From Chondrus crispus (lineage: Eukaryota > Rhodophyta > Florideophyceae > Gigartinales > Gigartinaceae), in the NCBI RefSeq assembly GCF_000350225.1, contig NW_005179025.1:69764-133763 (forward strand): a DNA stretch of 64,000 nucleotides. Reading direction: 5' to 3'. Below, one piece after another: positions 9,276-19,986 of this stretch; positions within the stretch are counted from its first letter, which is position 1; each line of letters opens with the position of its first letter. Below the pieces are notes generated by a model, which saw only the letters and a program-made list of their open reading frames with translations, did not search any database and was not told the origin of the DNA. The position numbers and the translations under genes were made by a program.

Positions 9276-12200
9276 TCACATGTCACCAAGAGGGGCAATC
9301 GGCTCGCAATCCATCATACTACCCTCGCTTTCGCTGAGCGAAAGGTACCAGCTATTCTCAAGCTGATCATCTTCATAGCCCGTCAATGTTCGGTCAAAAC
9401 CTTTTCCCAATGATGTTCGTTTTCTCGTAGTGATTCCATCGTGTACATCTCTTAAGAAATCCACCCAGACCTGGCCCGCACCTTCCGTTTCTCTTTCCAA
9501 TTTTTTTGCTCGTTGTTGCACTGCTCGTTCTGTACGCGAGTACCCCTTTTCTTCAAACCACAGCACGACGTCGCCCCAACTGCCACCGGTTACACTTCTC
9601 TTTGCAATGAGGCGGAGTAAGGCCTGGTCTTCATCTGTCAACCAGGGACGCGGCGCACCTGAAACACGAGTGTTAGCCGAGATACGAGATCGGGCGATGC
9701 GTCTGGGTCCTGAACCTCGCGATGGAGATTTGCGCTCTTCTTCGTTTCGCAAATGAGGCGGTCCAGTTTCCACTGGGGGTGCTGGAAACAAATGCGATTC
9801 CCGAGGTGTAGATGCGGAGTGAGGATTGCCCACGTCATCGCGTTGCGGGCGAATGGGCACACCCCTGCGAATAGCCAATGCTCGAACCATTCTCATATTT
9901 TTCTCATCTGGCAGTCGGCGACGGAGCTTCACCAAGACGCTGTCGCCGTTAAATATTTCTTCGCCGTCGCGCAACTGTGTATCTGAGCGCCGTGCGAGCT
10001 CCCCAAACGATTGCCGCGAGGGAGATGTTATGGTTTCTTGCTGACCGGAGCCAGGCAAGCATCTATCACTGTCACACACGTCCCTCTCCCATCTCAGAAG
10101 CTCGTTTTGACTGCTTGAGGGCGGTTCTAACCGTTTCTTCTGATGGTCACCTTGGCAAGTCCTCAATCGAGAAAATTTTTCATGTTTTGCTATACGAGCG
10201 GACTCTTTTTGTGTCTGTTGTTTAGGCCATTCGAATGCCTTGCGGACTCTTTTTGTTTGAAGCCTTGTGGGCTTAGCAATGGCAGTCTTGCTGAGGCCTT
10301 CGCCAGAAATTTCTGTCTCCGCTGGAGTTTCCCTCTTCAGTTTGGTAGGCTGACCCTCATATTCAACATGTGTCTTGTCTCCTATTTCATGGTTTGATGG
10401 CCGCTCCTGCAGCCATTCTATTGTCTTTCGGATAGCTATTGCTTTGAGCTGCTTATGATTTGCAATGTTGCCCTTTCTCAAAGCTTCTGTAGCAGCATCC
10501 TTTTCGTGTTCCAGCTCGCTCCCCTGATGAGTATTTTCCTTCCCAGAATCAGACTTTGCCCTGTCTCTTGCTTCATGCCCTTGTGACCCCTCCTGCGGCC
10601 ATTCCATAGTCTCTCGGACAGCAAATGATCTGGGCCTTTTGTACTGTGAAGTTTCGCTCTTCTTCAAACCGTTTGTAGCGTGATCCTTCCCTTGGTCCAG
10701 CTCGCTCCCAAATATGACATCTTTTTTGCCAGAAACGGCATGTGCGATGTTTCCTGGCTCTCGGCTTGACGGCCATTGCGGTGACCAGTCCATACTTTTT
10801 CGGGTAGCCCCCATCTGAGGCTTGGCAATCCTTGTGTGGCTACAGCTAGCAGTGTGCGCGTTCTTCCCTTGTTGCAGATTGCTCCTTTGCCCGGCGGTCT
10901 TTTTTTGAAAAGAAACTTTTGCATCTTTTTTTTCCTCATCTAAAGCTCGAGCTTTTGAGCTTTCTTCCTGGTCGGACTTTGCGATATTGCTCTCGCACTG
11001 TTCTCTTTTCTCATGCCTTGTTTCTGACTTGACATGGTCCATATTCTTGAAATCGTCCTGACAGGCTGTCGTTCTAACTAGTATATTACCAGGCTCCGCT
11101 CTCCCCCCTGCGCGCTTCTTCATCTCTTTGAAATTGTGCACCGGGATAGAAATTTGAAACGGGTTAGTCTTAATGATGCCATCCATAGCACCAAGCCTTG
11201 CGTTTCCATGTATGCGCTCCTGAAAGGAGCTGTCCTCGGTGTATCCTTGTTGCCCTTCCAAACCGTGGCGGCTTGCCTCTGCGGCCAAAACGTCCGAATT
11301 CTCTCCTATGCCTCTCGAATGCTCCTTTTCGGCAGGACTTCTGTTTTCACCATTGGTTTCCTTTTTCTGAGATTTTACAAATGTCCCATCTGCTCTTGCT
11401 TTCAACGCGGCTGCCCTCTCCTTGCATGCAACTATTGACCGAGGGAACGACTTAACATGCATCCAAATGCTAACATTCGCCCAATCGCCATTAATGCGTT
11501 CCCGATCCTGTATGCACTCCACCAGTTTCCTGTCTTCTGCTTCCGTCCATGGTCTGTTTGGGATACAGCCCCGTGAGGAGGTGACTTCAAGCCTCTGGTT
11601 TGCGATTTTGTTACGAGTGGCTTCAGAGCAAGCCGTGGACAACGTCCTCGGGCGGACAGGGGCCGACAGAGGCTTTTCAACATTCTCTTTGTTCGAAGCT
11701 CGGGCTCTACCCCCATCACGGTTCCCTCTCATATCGAAAGCTTTCTCCTTACCATTGCGCACTATCTCCCGTTTCTCCTCCAATGCACTGCTACTCCTCC
11801 TCAACCCTGCTAAGGGCGATTGCAGTTCTGGCTGTGTGGACACCGCAGATAGGGGGACTTCCAGAGATCTTGGTTTTTCTTCTGTCTCGAGTTGCTTCTT
11901 TAATGAGCAACTACTCTTCTTCAATCCTGGTACAGGCGATCGCTGTTCTGGCGGTGTGCGCAGTGCAGCTGGGGGCCGTTCTCCGATTTCTTGGTGCTTG
12001 TTAGTCGATGATCCATTCTGGGGCATTCCCCGTGACTCAAGCCCGCTGTCTCGGCTACTTTTAATATCTTGCACGTCGCTTCTCGGCTCGCCTCTGCCTA
12101 CATCTTCGACAGGACGGGGGGCATGGTGACGCGTAAGCAGCTCCACCCAACTAATACCAAGAGCTTTCGCATTGCCCTTGACTCTTGTCATGCGCTGCAG

Positions 12201-13496
12201 ACAGGCACTGGAGCTTCGCTGGAATCCACAGGCGGTCATCCACTTCGTGACATCATTCCAGTCACCTCCATCGAATTCCTTCCTAGCCAAGCATGAAAGT
12301 AGGGCATATTCCTCGTCCGCGGTCCACGATCTCCTGGGCGTCGATCGATTTGGAAGCCGAGCAGGCGTTTCCGCTGGGTTGATACTGCTCGTGATCCTAC
12401 GGGCGCGTACCGCACATGCTGCAGCGTTGCGACCATATCCCTCGGCCTCCATGTAGCGAGAAACGTCTTCCCAAACAAGCGGGATACTTGGTGAAAGACT
12501 TGACATGTAGTCGAGCATGAGAGCGTCCTCTTGTTTTGACCAACGAAGCCTCGGTGCTCTGTCAATGCCACCAGACCGAGGAGTGTACATACATCTACGT
12601 GCAACTAAACGCGGAAAGACTGACTTTGGAGTAATCTTGCCCGAACCCGAGCCTTCACTGTCGGTCTTGTGGACCTGCAAACGGTCCTCGGGACCCTCAC
12701 GGGATACCACACTTGCCCCAGCTCCCCAAAGAACGCGCCCTGACAACTCTTTCACCCCGCCTCCCACGAGACGACTACGGCCCTGATCAAAACCTTCCCT
12801 GACTACGTCCACATTTTGGTGTTCACTACGTTGCTCCACCACAGTTCCCGAGCCCACTTGTCGCCCACCGTTCCCCCGTGCTTCCGCTGTAGATACGAAA
12901 GACTCCCCCTTCGTTCTCTCTTCGGGAGTCGCATTATACGGTGATGTCAAAACAGGCGGTGACTGCTGCTCATGTGAGGGCGGGCTATCTATCTCGGACC
13001 CAATTCGGTCTCTTATCCCCTGCTGCTGCGGCGCTACTCCATCCCCGACCGGTGAGGAAACGCTAATCGGGGAACGTTCCTCTTTGCGGTTCGAGTCGAC
13101 CCTCCTCCGCTTCGACGTTAAGTCGCTACAGGATGTATCCTGTTTCCTTCCCTCCCGCCTCTCGCACACGTCTGATGACACAGCGGTCTCCTCCCCATGC
13201 TCGAGAAACCGTGCGCGCTTCCTGCACGCGGCCAAATGCTTTGGGCGAACGAAGCCGCTGCGCGCCATGCTCCGAGCGACCGACGCCCATAGCGTGACCC
13301 CGAGTACTGTGCGTTGGCGAACGCAGGATAGCAAGGCGACGTCCTCGGCCGGTGTCCAGGGTATGTCGGGATGGGAGGGGTTGGGGGTGGAGCGCTTACG
13401 CAAGGGGATAGGCATGGGCGGGGATGGCGGCGGCATTGAGAACGGCCAAATGGGAACAAAGGGCAACGGCAGGAGTGACGGGCTTGCACTGCACAC
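9276..13496 (-). CDS. Large protein with five SANT/Myb-like repeats
   Basis: Single-exon frame of 1,406 residues. Five SANT/Myb-like modules of about 50 residues are visible, each opening with a W-T-x-E/D-D/E core: DIPWTPAEDVALL (about residue 43), LRWSKQEDALML (315), RSWTADEEYALLSC (386), RPWTEAEDRKLVEC (645) and RPWLTDEDQALLRL (1282). The second-helix W and a later Arg/Lys-rich helix ending RARR, QRM or QRAKK are kept. Long charged linkers separate them, including an exact 62-residue tandem repeat. This suggests a nuclear DNA- or chromatin-binding protein. It is not R2R3-MYB, because the modules are not adjacent and the usual Trp spacing is not kept. The first ATG (13496) is used; an inner Met (MPPPSPP) about 20 codons on is also possible. 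Confidence 0.75.
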   Translation of the reverse strand: MCSASPSLLPLPFVPIWPFSMPPPSPPMPIPLRKRSTPNPSHPDIPWTPAEDVALLSCVRQRTVLGVTLWASVARSMARSGFVRPKHLAACRKRARFLEHGEETAVSSDVCERREGRKQDTSCSDLTSKRRRVDSNRKEERSPISVSSPVGDGVAPQQQGIRDRIGSEIDSPPSHEQQSPPVLTSPYNATPEERTKGESFVSTAEARGNGGRQVGSGTVVEQRSEHQNVDVVREGFDQGRSRLVGGGVKELSGRVLWGAGASVVSREGPEDRLQVHKTDSEGSGSGKITPKSVFPRLVARRCMYTPRSGGIDRAPRLRWSKQEDALMLDYMSSLSPSIPLVWEDVSRYMEAEGYGRNAAACAVRARRITSSINPAETPARLPNRSTPRRSWTADEEYALLSCLARKEFDGGDWNDVTKWMTACGFQRSSSACLQRMTRVKGNAKALGISWVELLTRHHAPRPVEDVGRGEPRSDVQDIKSSRDSGLESRGMPQNGSSTNKHQEIGERPPAALRTPPEQRSPVPGLKKSSCSLKKQLETEEKPRSLEVPLSAVSTQPELQSPLAGLRRSSSALEEKREIVRNGKEKAFDMRGNRDGGRARASNKENVEKPLSAPVRPRTLSTACSEATRNKIANQRLEVTSSRGCIPNRPWTEAEDRKLVECIQDRERINGDWANVSIWMHVKSFPRSIVACKERAAALKARADGTFVKSQKKETNGENRSPAEKEHSRGIGENSDVLAAEASRHGLEGQQGYTEDSSFQERIHGNARLGAMDGIIKTNPFQISIPVHNFKEMKKRAGGRAEPGNILVRTTACQDDFKNMDHVKSETRHEKREQCESNIAKSDQEESSKARALDEEKKDAKVSFQKKTAGQRSNLQQGKNAHTASCSHTRIAKPQMGATRKSMDWSPQWPSSREPGNIAHAVSGKKDVIFGSELDQGKDHATNGLKKSETSQYKRPRSFAVRETMEWPQEGSQGHEARDRAKSDSGKENTHQGSELEHEKDAATEALRKGNIANHKQLKAIAIRKTIEWLQERPSNHEIGDKTHVEYEGQPTKLKRETPAETEISGEGLSKTAIAKPTRLQTKRVRKAFEWPKQQTQKESARIAKHEKFSRLRTCQGDHQKKRLEPPSSSQNELLRWERDVCDSDRCLPGSGQQETITSPSRQSFGELARRSDTQLRDGEEIFNGDSVLVKLRRRLPDEKNMRMVRALAIRRGVPIRPQRDDVGNPHSASTPRESHLFPAPPVETGPPHLRNEEERKSPSRGSGPRRIARSRISANTRVSGAPRPWLTDEDQALLRLIAKRSVTGGSWGDVVLWFEEKGYSRTERAVQQRAKKLERETEGAGQVWVDFLRDVHDGITTRKRTSLGKGFDRTLTGYEDDQLENSWYLSLSESEGSMMDCEPIAPLGDM
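10245..10802 (-). repeat. Three exact-length 186-bp (62-residue) tandem repeats within the SANT gene
   Basis: The motif R-K/E-x-[MI]-[DE]-W recurs with its Arg codon at 10800-10802, 10614-10616, 10428-10430 and 10242-10244, that is, at exactly 186-bp spacing. Units also share GSELDQGKD/GSELEHEKD and a basic tail before the next motif. A degenerate partial unit lies upstream (to about 10950) and the fourth motif (RKAFEW) begins a truncated unit. Confidence 0.85.
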
Positions 13497-14396
13497 CGAC
13501 GGGACGGGACATGTTTAATAGACGGAGGAGAGTGTGTGTGACAATCGAAAGGAAAACAGGCGTTTTGGAGAGGGGCGAGATTTGACAGCGTTAATTTGTG
13601 GACACGTGTCGACCCTTGTAGAGATGTGTACAGTAGTAAGGAGGACAGTAGACAGAGTCAACGAGGTTACAGATTGGGCCAATAGGGCCCAATTGTGTGG
13701 TCCGGTCCACTGGCCGAATTCCACCTTATCCTTTCCACGGGAAGTGACTGGTCTCTGGCATGTAGAGCATTGATATACGGCAAGACACTACTACTGTACG
13801 AGCCTCATGTCTAACCATGCTTGTACCACGTAACCACGTTACAGAACTCTTTTGACCAGGACCGTTATTTCACATCTGGAAGTTGTAGGAACGCTTTCTC
13901 CTACCCTTCAAGCTGGAGTCAGGACACCTCCGTTAGGTACCCTTTTCATTTCATTTCACATTGATGTATACTACTTGCAACTCTATTCATGGCTTAGATG
14001 TCAATGTAGCAACAAAGCAGAAAATATCCGCCACGTTCTGCAGTTTTCCGAAACACTTCTTAAGTCTGTCATTCAAAAACATGACTTGTGGTTGTGCGTT
14101 CACTGCAGTGCGCTCCTTAACAGTCATGTCTCCAAGCCTATTAAATATGAAGGGATAACTTTCAAAGGATGACGTCTAGATACCACGATGTATGCATCGC
14201 TTCTTTTCTATCAAGAAATTGATGAGGACTCAAAGCTTCTGCATTCTCAAAATAAGGAAAGCAGCAAAAAAAAACAAAAGTGAAATGGTTGCATTACGCA
14301 GTATCAACGTCTGTCTGTTCCTAATCCATTCATCGTAGCCCATCCCGCGGCAACCTGATTTGGGTCACTAAACTCAAAGGCTATAATGGCACCGTC
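13497..14396. other. Intergenic, promoter side of the SANT gene
   Basis: No gene recognised. Two TACTGTAC-type motifs occur near 13630 and 13793. Confidence 0.45.
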
Positions 14397-14924
14397 TTAT
14401 ATTGCCAACGCCATTTCACCGTCTTCCCACCCCCACCCCCACCCCCCACCCCCCTCTACCATACGATCCAGCCTACTAAGACTAATTTCTCTTTGCCTTC
14501 TATCCATCTTCCTGATGGGTCTGAAGAACCTTGTCAGTTTCCGTCTACCCCCGCTTGCTCCAGTCCTTTCTCCCGACTCATCCTGACTCCAATCGCATCC
14601 TCTCCCCGTCATGTAATCCGAGGAGTTGAAGACACTTGCTTGAACTTCTATGACTGCGGTCCTTAAGTCATCATTTGGGTCGGACGATTCGCCAGCGGGA
14701 GCAGTCTCTCTCAGGGCGATAAAAGGAGCAGAAGTAAGGTCACTGTTATCAGAAACAGACCATGCACCCCTTTCAGTTGATATGGAATTCCCTTCTATTT
14801 TCTTATCAAGAGGCAATTCGGATGGTCCTTCGTGAATGCTTCCCATCTGCGATAGTAAAATACCTTCGCTTTGCGTCGAAGGTGCTTGCGGGTTGGAGCT
14901 TGTTGACCCCACGGCATGCTCCAT
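14397..14924 (-). CDS. Hypothetical protein, 175 residues
   Basis: Not recognised. The N-terminal 120 residues are Ser/Asp/Glu-rich and probably disordered. A basic stretch follows (GGRRKLTRFFRPIRKMDRRQRE), then a Gly/Trp tail encoded by a C-rich microsatellite-like tract (about 14423-14455). No signal peptide or membrane helix. The composition is balanced enough to be a gene, but there is no domain support, and the homopolymer-like end may be chance. Confidence 0.3.
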   Translation of the reverse strand: MEHAVGSTSSNPQAPSTQSEGILLSQMGSIHEGPSELPLDKKIEGNSISTERGAWSVSDNSDLTSAPFIALRETAPAGESSDPNDDLRTAVIEVQASVFNSSDYMTGRGCDWSQDESGERTGASGGRRKLTRFFRPIRKMDRRQREISLSRLDRMVEGGGGWGWGWEDGEMALAI

Positions 14925-16810
14925 GCCGCTGAATTATCTATACTGGATCGATTGGTATTGGGCATAACGTAGCAAATTTAGGGGCCTCTGACGAGGGTGG
15001 CCCATTCCGCTTGGGAGAGTCGTTATCCTAATTCCGGGGGCCGTGGGTACCCCATTTTCTCTCATCAAGAGAATTGCCCTTGAATTCATCGGAAACTGAG
15101 CGACTCAAACGAAAGTAGCATGACCCTTCCACGGTCCGCTGGGGATTGGATCTCTTCTAGCACTCACAATAACAACATGAATGACCACAAATGAAATGAG
15201 AAATATCGATCCTGTTACAAAAAGAGTATGTAATAAATGTAGCGAACCTGAAACAGAATCAGGAAGTGTATCTCGAAATTATTGCATCACTCTGTCAGGA
15301 AAAAGTTCGGAGAAGAATTAAAATAGTTTATACACGTCAATGAAGTGTGACTGAATAGCGTTCTTCTTTAGTCTGCGACAGCACTGGGTCCCAATTCCGG
15401 TCGTCTGAGACAATGAGAGATCTTACTGCCTCTCATGTATTCACCAAAGGGCGGCAAACTAACCATGCAGATGCCCATGAGGAGGCTAGCTACAAAATAA
15501 GGTGTGATTGAGATAAATTTTGTGGGGGGTGATACTGTGTTTGGCAAGGTCCTAATAGAGTAGTTTTTTCAAGGTAACTTGTCAGCGTGTTTCCTTCACA
15601 TTTTTGATTGTTGGGTGACACGTACCCAACCAACCGTAGTGACAACATAGCCCTATGCATTGTTTCTGTATTACTGTAGTTCGTCAGCAGGGTGTACGGT
15701 ATAACACCGTAACTCAAACGCAATTGTTTAATGCCTAGCACGGTATCTAAATGGTGGTGGGGCGCGGAAGAAGAGCGATTGAAAATATGAGCCACGTGTT
15801 GTATATTATTCCAAGAGAATGGCACTTCATCCCACATGGAGCCGTATCGGCAAGACATACACATACCGTGCAACGCATACGGTACGCACTGTATCTAAAT
15901 TATGTGTTCTATAGAGCCGGGGATGTATCATTGACGTAGAGACACGTCATAGCGAGATGCCGTAAAGTTTTGACATATAGTAGCCGATCGATTATTAAGC
16001 GTTTGGGTCCTCTTTCGGGAACGTCGTGCCATGCAGAGAAGCAAGAGGGAAGTGCACAAACAATACTCATCATATTCTCAGACCTACCCTTTCCGGTACA
16101 TTTCGAGAGCTACTCAGCACAACTGATGCTAAGCAATCGGCCATAGGCTAATGAAACAAAGGGAGCGTGAATGACTTGAACGGACAAGTAATCTAATAGA
16201 GCGCCATGTCCAGTTTCAGCCGTATCGAGAAGTGTCTTTGATGGAGTCAGACGTTTCATGATGTTCACATGGAGATATCACTCTGTTTTCCATATGGCGT
16301 TTCAAAGTCTTGAACAGCACATGCGCTTCTCCGTACGTGTACTGCTTGTGAGCCCAACATAATTGATGTACTCGCGGGTAAACTTTACTGGTTTCTCTTT
16401 GGGGCGTGTATGGGAATGGAAGGCTCTGTATCCATTCCGCTACTGATCACTCCCCTTAAGAGACATTGTACGCATCCAGGTAGGCAAGCCATACTGGTTC
16501 GTTCCTCGCTGTAGATAAGTGAAGATATTCGTAGTTTATTGGTTCTAGTCGGTCACGAGACATCGGTTAAGAGGGGACACACAAAGGCTACGCAAACCAT
16601 TAAACCGAACTGGAAAACATAAAGAAAACATAAAGAAACATAAAGAGAAAAAGACATGATGAGAAAGGAAACTACCAAGAGGGCGGCGCAGCCGGGGCTG
16701 GGCGGGCAAGAGAAATAGACATGGCCAGGAGAGGGGGGCTGGCAAGAGGCTCACGATGGCGCCATAAGTACCACGGAGCAGCGAGACTGCGAGGTGAGGT
16801 ACGCTCGGTT

Positions 16811-16835
16811 GGCTGATAGTAATTACAGCCACTCG
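16811..16835 (+). repeat. 25-bp sequence repeated exactly at 43625-43649
   Basis: The 25 bases starting GGCTGATAGTAATTACAGCC are identical at the two loci and in the same orientation; flanks are unrelated. The first 20 bases are themselves an imperfect inverted repeat (GGCTG...CAGCC). Confidence 0.8.
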
Positions 16836-17374
16836 CTATTCTCCGGGGAGTTTCACCCCTATACACGCTAGCCTGTACAGAGACGCGTACCTCTGCATAT
16901 GCGTGTCCATCACATGTACTGTACGATGCCATTAGTACTGTAAATGTCGTTAATTGTGACTTTTTGGTCACGGGTGACCTCTGGGAAACCCCGGGGACAG
17001 GTTCGCTAAATGTGCTGTATGACACGGTTCTGTACGCACAGTATATACTGTATATACAAACATTTGTAATCCAACTAGAGTCACAATTTCAGGAAAGTCC
17101 CCTTTTTGGTGTCCTCAGGTTCAGGTTGAGTGCTGCAACAAAGTGAAACTAAATGAGATGCCGGTACAGTAAGCCATTTATTTCAGGAAAGTTGCATGCA
17201 GTGTGTCCTACAGAAGAGTGCTCCAGAAGGTCGACTTACAGTTTATGTGATGCTGGCGAGCCCGACGCTGGATCGCGCATACTGGTGGGTACCCGAGGGT
17301 ACTGTAGTCAACAATCAGCCATCATGAAGGAATTACACTGCTGTACTCTGCACATAAATCACAAGTTGTGATGT

Positions 17375-17433
17375 GAAATCCACTAGAGGTTGTGATTCGC
17401 AACCACGTTGTGATTCACGACCTAGTGGATTTC
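17375..17433. repeat. Inverted repeat / potential hairpin
   Basis: GAAATCCACTAG at 17375-17386 is matched by its exact reverse complement at 17422-17433. TTGTGATTC is repeated directly inside the loop. It could be a small non-coding RNA, a MITE remnant or a structural element. Confidence 0.7.
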
Positions 17434-19014
17434 ATGGTGCTAGCTATGGCCCTCGCTAGCTAGGCTGTACAGTAACTGTTGCGAAAGGAAGTTTGCTTGG
17501 TACAAAACTGCAGTACCCTCTGATGTTTCGCCAGTCAAGAATCTACCTCTCTTCTGCTTCATGATTTCAACAGCAGTCGTCAGTGCTCGACGCTTTCTCG
17601 CTCAAATATGCTCATGAAGGTACGCTTTTAGTGATATGTGCCTCAATATGACCGTCGCGCTTCCTCAATGACAACTCTTGTCGCAAAACATTCCGTGAGT
17701 AAATGACGCAGACCACATAACCATATACTGTTTGCCGAAGCTTTGTTTACGGAAAGGAGCATGCGAACAGAACAGGGTACTATAAATGCATCCATTGTAC
17801 TGTACATACTCGAAGTGTCCAATCTGAGAAAGAGATAGAGGGCGTTAGACGTGGTGTTCTGGACGACAATAACGCTGTTTGGAAGGAAAACCAAAGCCTT
17901 GCACTGGTGACAAACAACGTGTGTCCTGGAAGAATCTTCTCCTAGAAGATGGCGGATTCTTTTCTGTGGGCTGTAAATGAGCTCAAGGTCCTCTTCATTT
18001 TCAGCATGGCTTGAATTGTGTATTCATTGGAATAAGTGCACAACCATACTGCGAAGAAGGCAATTAGTTGAACGAAGTTCTGGATGGTTGTAAGGATATG
18101 CGATGGGGCAACGCACATGAGGGCGTTGCTGCGGCGCCTTGTTTCGGTACTACTACCAGACTTTAGTCTCTTCCCGGACCCATGAGGAAGAGAGCAAACC
18201 GCGAGAAATACTCTTCACCGGTGGCAGGAACGAATGTATAATACCCGAACAGAATATCTGCTTGCTGAGTGGAACTGGACTCTTATCGCGCACTGCGTGT
18301 GGAACAATACATGTTACGATACCCAAACAGATATCTGATCATAATGGCTGTGCCTTCTCTACCTGCAAATCTTTCAGGTGTGCTCTTGGTCGATGAAAAC
18401 ACTGGAAAGTAGCTCAGAAGGGTGGAAAGCTCAGTTGTTTTGCATTCGACCAATACAGGTCAACGAACCAGATCGGGTCGTTTGCAAAAGAAACCAGTAT
18501 CGCAAGAGTGGCCGTGACGTAGTAGGCTCAGATGCTTTTTTCGATTGAGATGCAGGCCATGCGACCATTAAAAATGTAGAGCTGTTGCACATCCAGGAAA
18601 GTTGCACTCGTAGGCCATCACAAGCCCTTGCTCGCAAGAGAAACTCTTCTGTCTCTATTAACTAAAACCTATATTCACCTTTATACTCACGTTTGTATCC
18701 TGATGCCTTGATAGGAAGTGGCTGTGTTGCTTGCACAATGCCCAGCTGGAATGTCATGTACACGCATAAACATAAAATAACACTACTCTGCCTTTCTTGA
18801 CGGGATGTCAAGATGTCCTCTGACTAAAAACCCCAAAATATCAAGACACTCGACACAGCACGAAAAATAAGACATGCAACGATCATCTCATCGAGAACTT
18901 GCGAATTTTCTCATTCTCGAACCTTCGGTAAGCGCTTCTCCGCAACAATGTCCCTCAGTCATTGTGAACAGTGAACATATATCTTCTTCAAGCCGTAATA
19001 TATGTACTGTAAAA

Positions 19015-19986
19015 TCACAAACCCCATCGGACAGCAGCAGCAATGATGAGTTCCTCCACACGCGACTGATATCGCGCTGCAAAAGCGGTATACACCAATC
19101 CTTTCGTTTTTGACCTGATAGAAGCTCCTCTTCTATACTTTGGACTGTTCACCATCATCGCCTTCTCCACACAACCCACATATCGACAAAACGTTCCCAT
19201 CATCATAGCCTTCCCCTCAGACTTCACCATATGCCCCGCCGTAGCACAACTACCATACTCATCACACAGCACCCTCGCCCATCGATGAGATTCAAATATG
19301 AGCTCCCGAGGCGCGACATGCTTCAGAGCGTTCGCATCAATACATACAGACTCAGGGTCACCTTGCCCGACCAGAGGGAACCCTGGAGACGGAGTCGGTG
19401 AGCGTGAGGGAAAGCCCTCATCCGTCGCAGCCACGCTCGGTTCCGGAGAAAGGTCTGGGGATTCAGCCGCCTCTAAATCTGGTGACGGCTCCAGTGACGG
19501 CGTCACGACATCCATCGCAGAAGGACTCGGGGACACACTACGCCTCCCCGCACCGCCATGGCTTGGTCTTGGGTTCCTAGGAGGCCTGTTAGGTCCACTT
19601 GGAAACTCGGTTGCCTCGTTGATGTTGGAATATTCCTTCTCCGCTTCCTTCGAGACGCAGATGGCTGGGTTGGCCAAATCCGTTTTGGCGCACACTTCAC
19701 CATTGATGCAGTCGCGCAGGGTTTTGCATGTGGTGAATGTCGGGGGTCGACAGAAGCAGGCAGTGTCGCGACTACGGCAGAGGTCAAAGCCGGTGGCGGA
19801 TATCTTATAGCAGAGACGACTGTCGAAACAGTCAGTGTCGGCTTTGCATGCGTCGAGAGTTAGACCAGATCGGACGGAAAGGGTGAGAGGCTTCGTGGCG
19901 GGGGCTGCATGGAATGCATGATGGTGGGGGGGAAGACGAGGGGAGGCGTATACGAGGGAAAAGAGAAGAGCTGCTAGGAAGAGCAT
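19015..19986 (-). CDS. Secreted Cys-rich protein, paralogue A
   Basis: 323 residues from the ATG at 19984-19986. The frame is open 63 codons upstream, but this Met starts a clear signal peptide (MLFLAALLFSLVYASP). After it come a Cys-rich region (about 12 Cys in TDCFDSRLCYK, CFCRPP, CKTLRDCINGEVC), a Pro/Ser-rich linker of about 90 residues, and a conserved C-terminal domain with ARVLCDEYGSCATAGHMV, MMMGTFCR, VNSPKYRR and TAFAARY. Both end domains match the next gene, 1.7 kb away on the same strand, so this is a tandem duplication. I do not recognise the family. It is likely exported to the cell wall or matrix, or the vacuole; the Cys pattern implies disulphides. No enzyme motif is evident. 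Confidence 0.72.
   Translation of the reverse strand: MLFLAALLFSLVYASPRLPPHHHAFHAAPATKPLTLSVRSGLTLDACKADTDCFDSRLCYKISATGFDLCRSRDTACFCRPPTFTTCKTLRDCINGEVCAKTDLANPAICVSKEAEKEYSNINEATEFPSGPNRPPRNPRPSHGGAGRRSVSPSPSAMDVVTPSLEPSPDLEAAESPDLSPEPSVAATDEGFPSRSPTPSPGFPLVGQGDPESVCIDANALKHVAPRELIFESHRWARVLCDEYGSCATAGHMVKSEGKAMMMGTFCRYVGCVEKAMMVNSPKYRRGASIRSKTKGLVYTAFAARYQSRVEELIIAAAVRWGL

Larger units (their letters stand above)
14925..19014. other. About 4 kb without a recognisable gene
   Basis: Only short frames without family features on either strand. It holds a 12-bp-arm inverted repeat (17375-17433), a 25-bp sequence repeated at 43625-43649 (16811-16835), a short AAAGAAACAT-type repeat near 16618-16650, and many TACTGTAC-like motifs (for example 16918, 17168, 17297, 17468, 17808). 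Confidence 0.45.

Noticed and set aside
16545-16832. Leu/Pro-rich 95-residue minus-strand frame
   Set aside because: Derived from short AAAGAAACAT repeats and GC tracts; no support.
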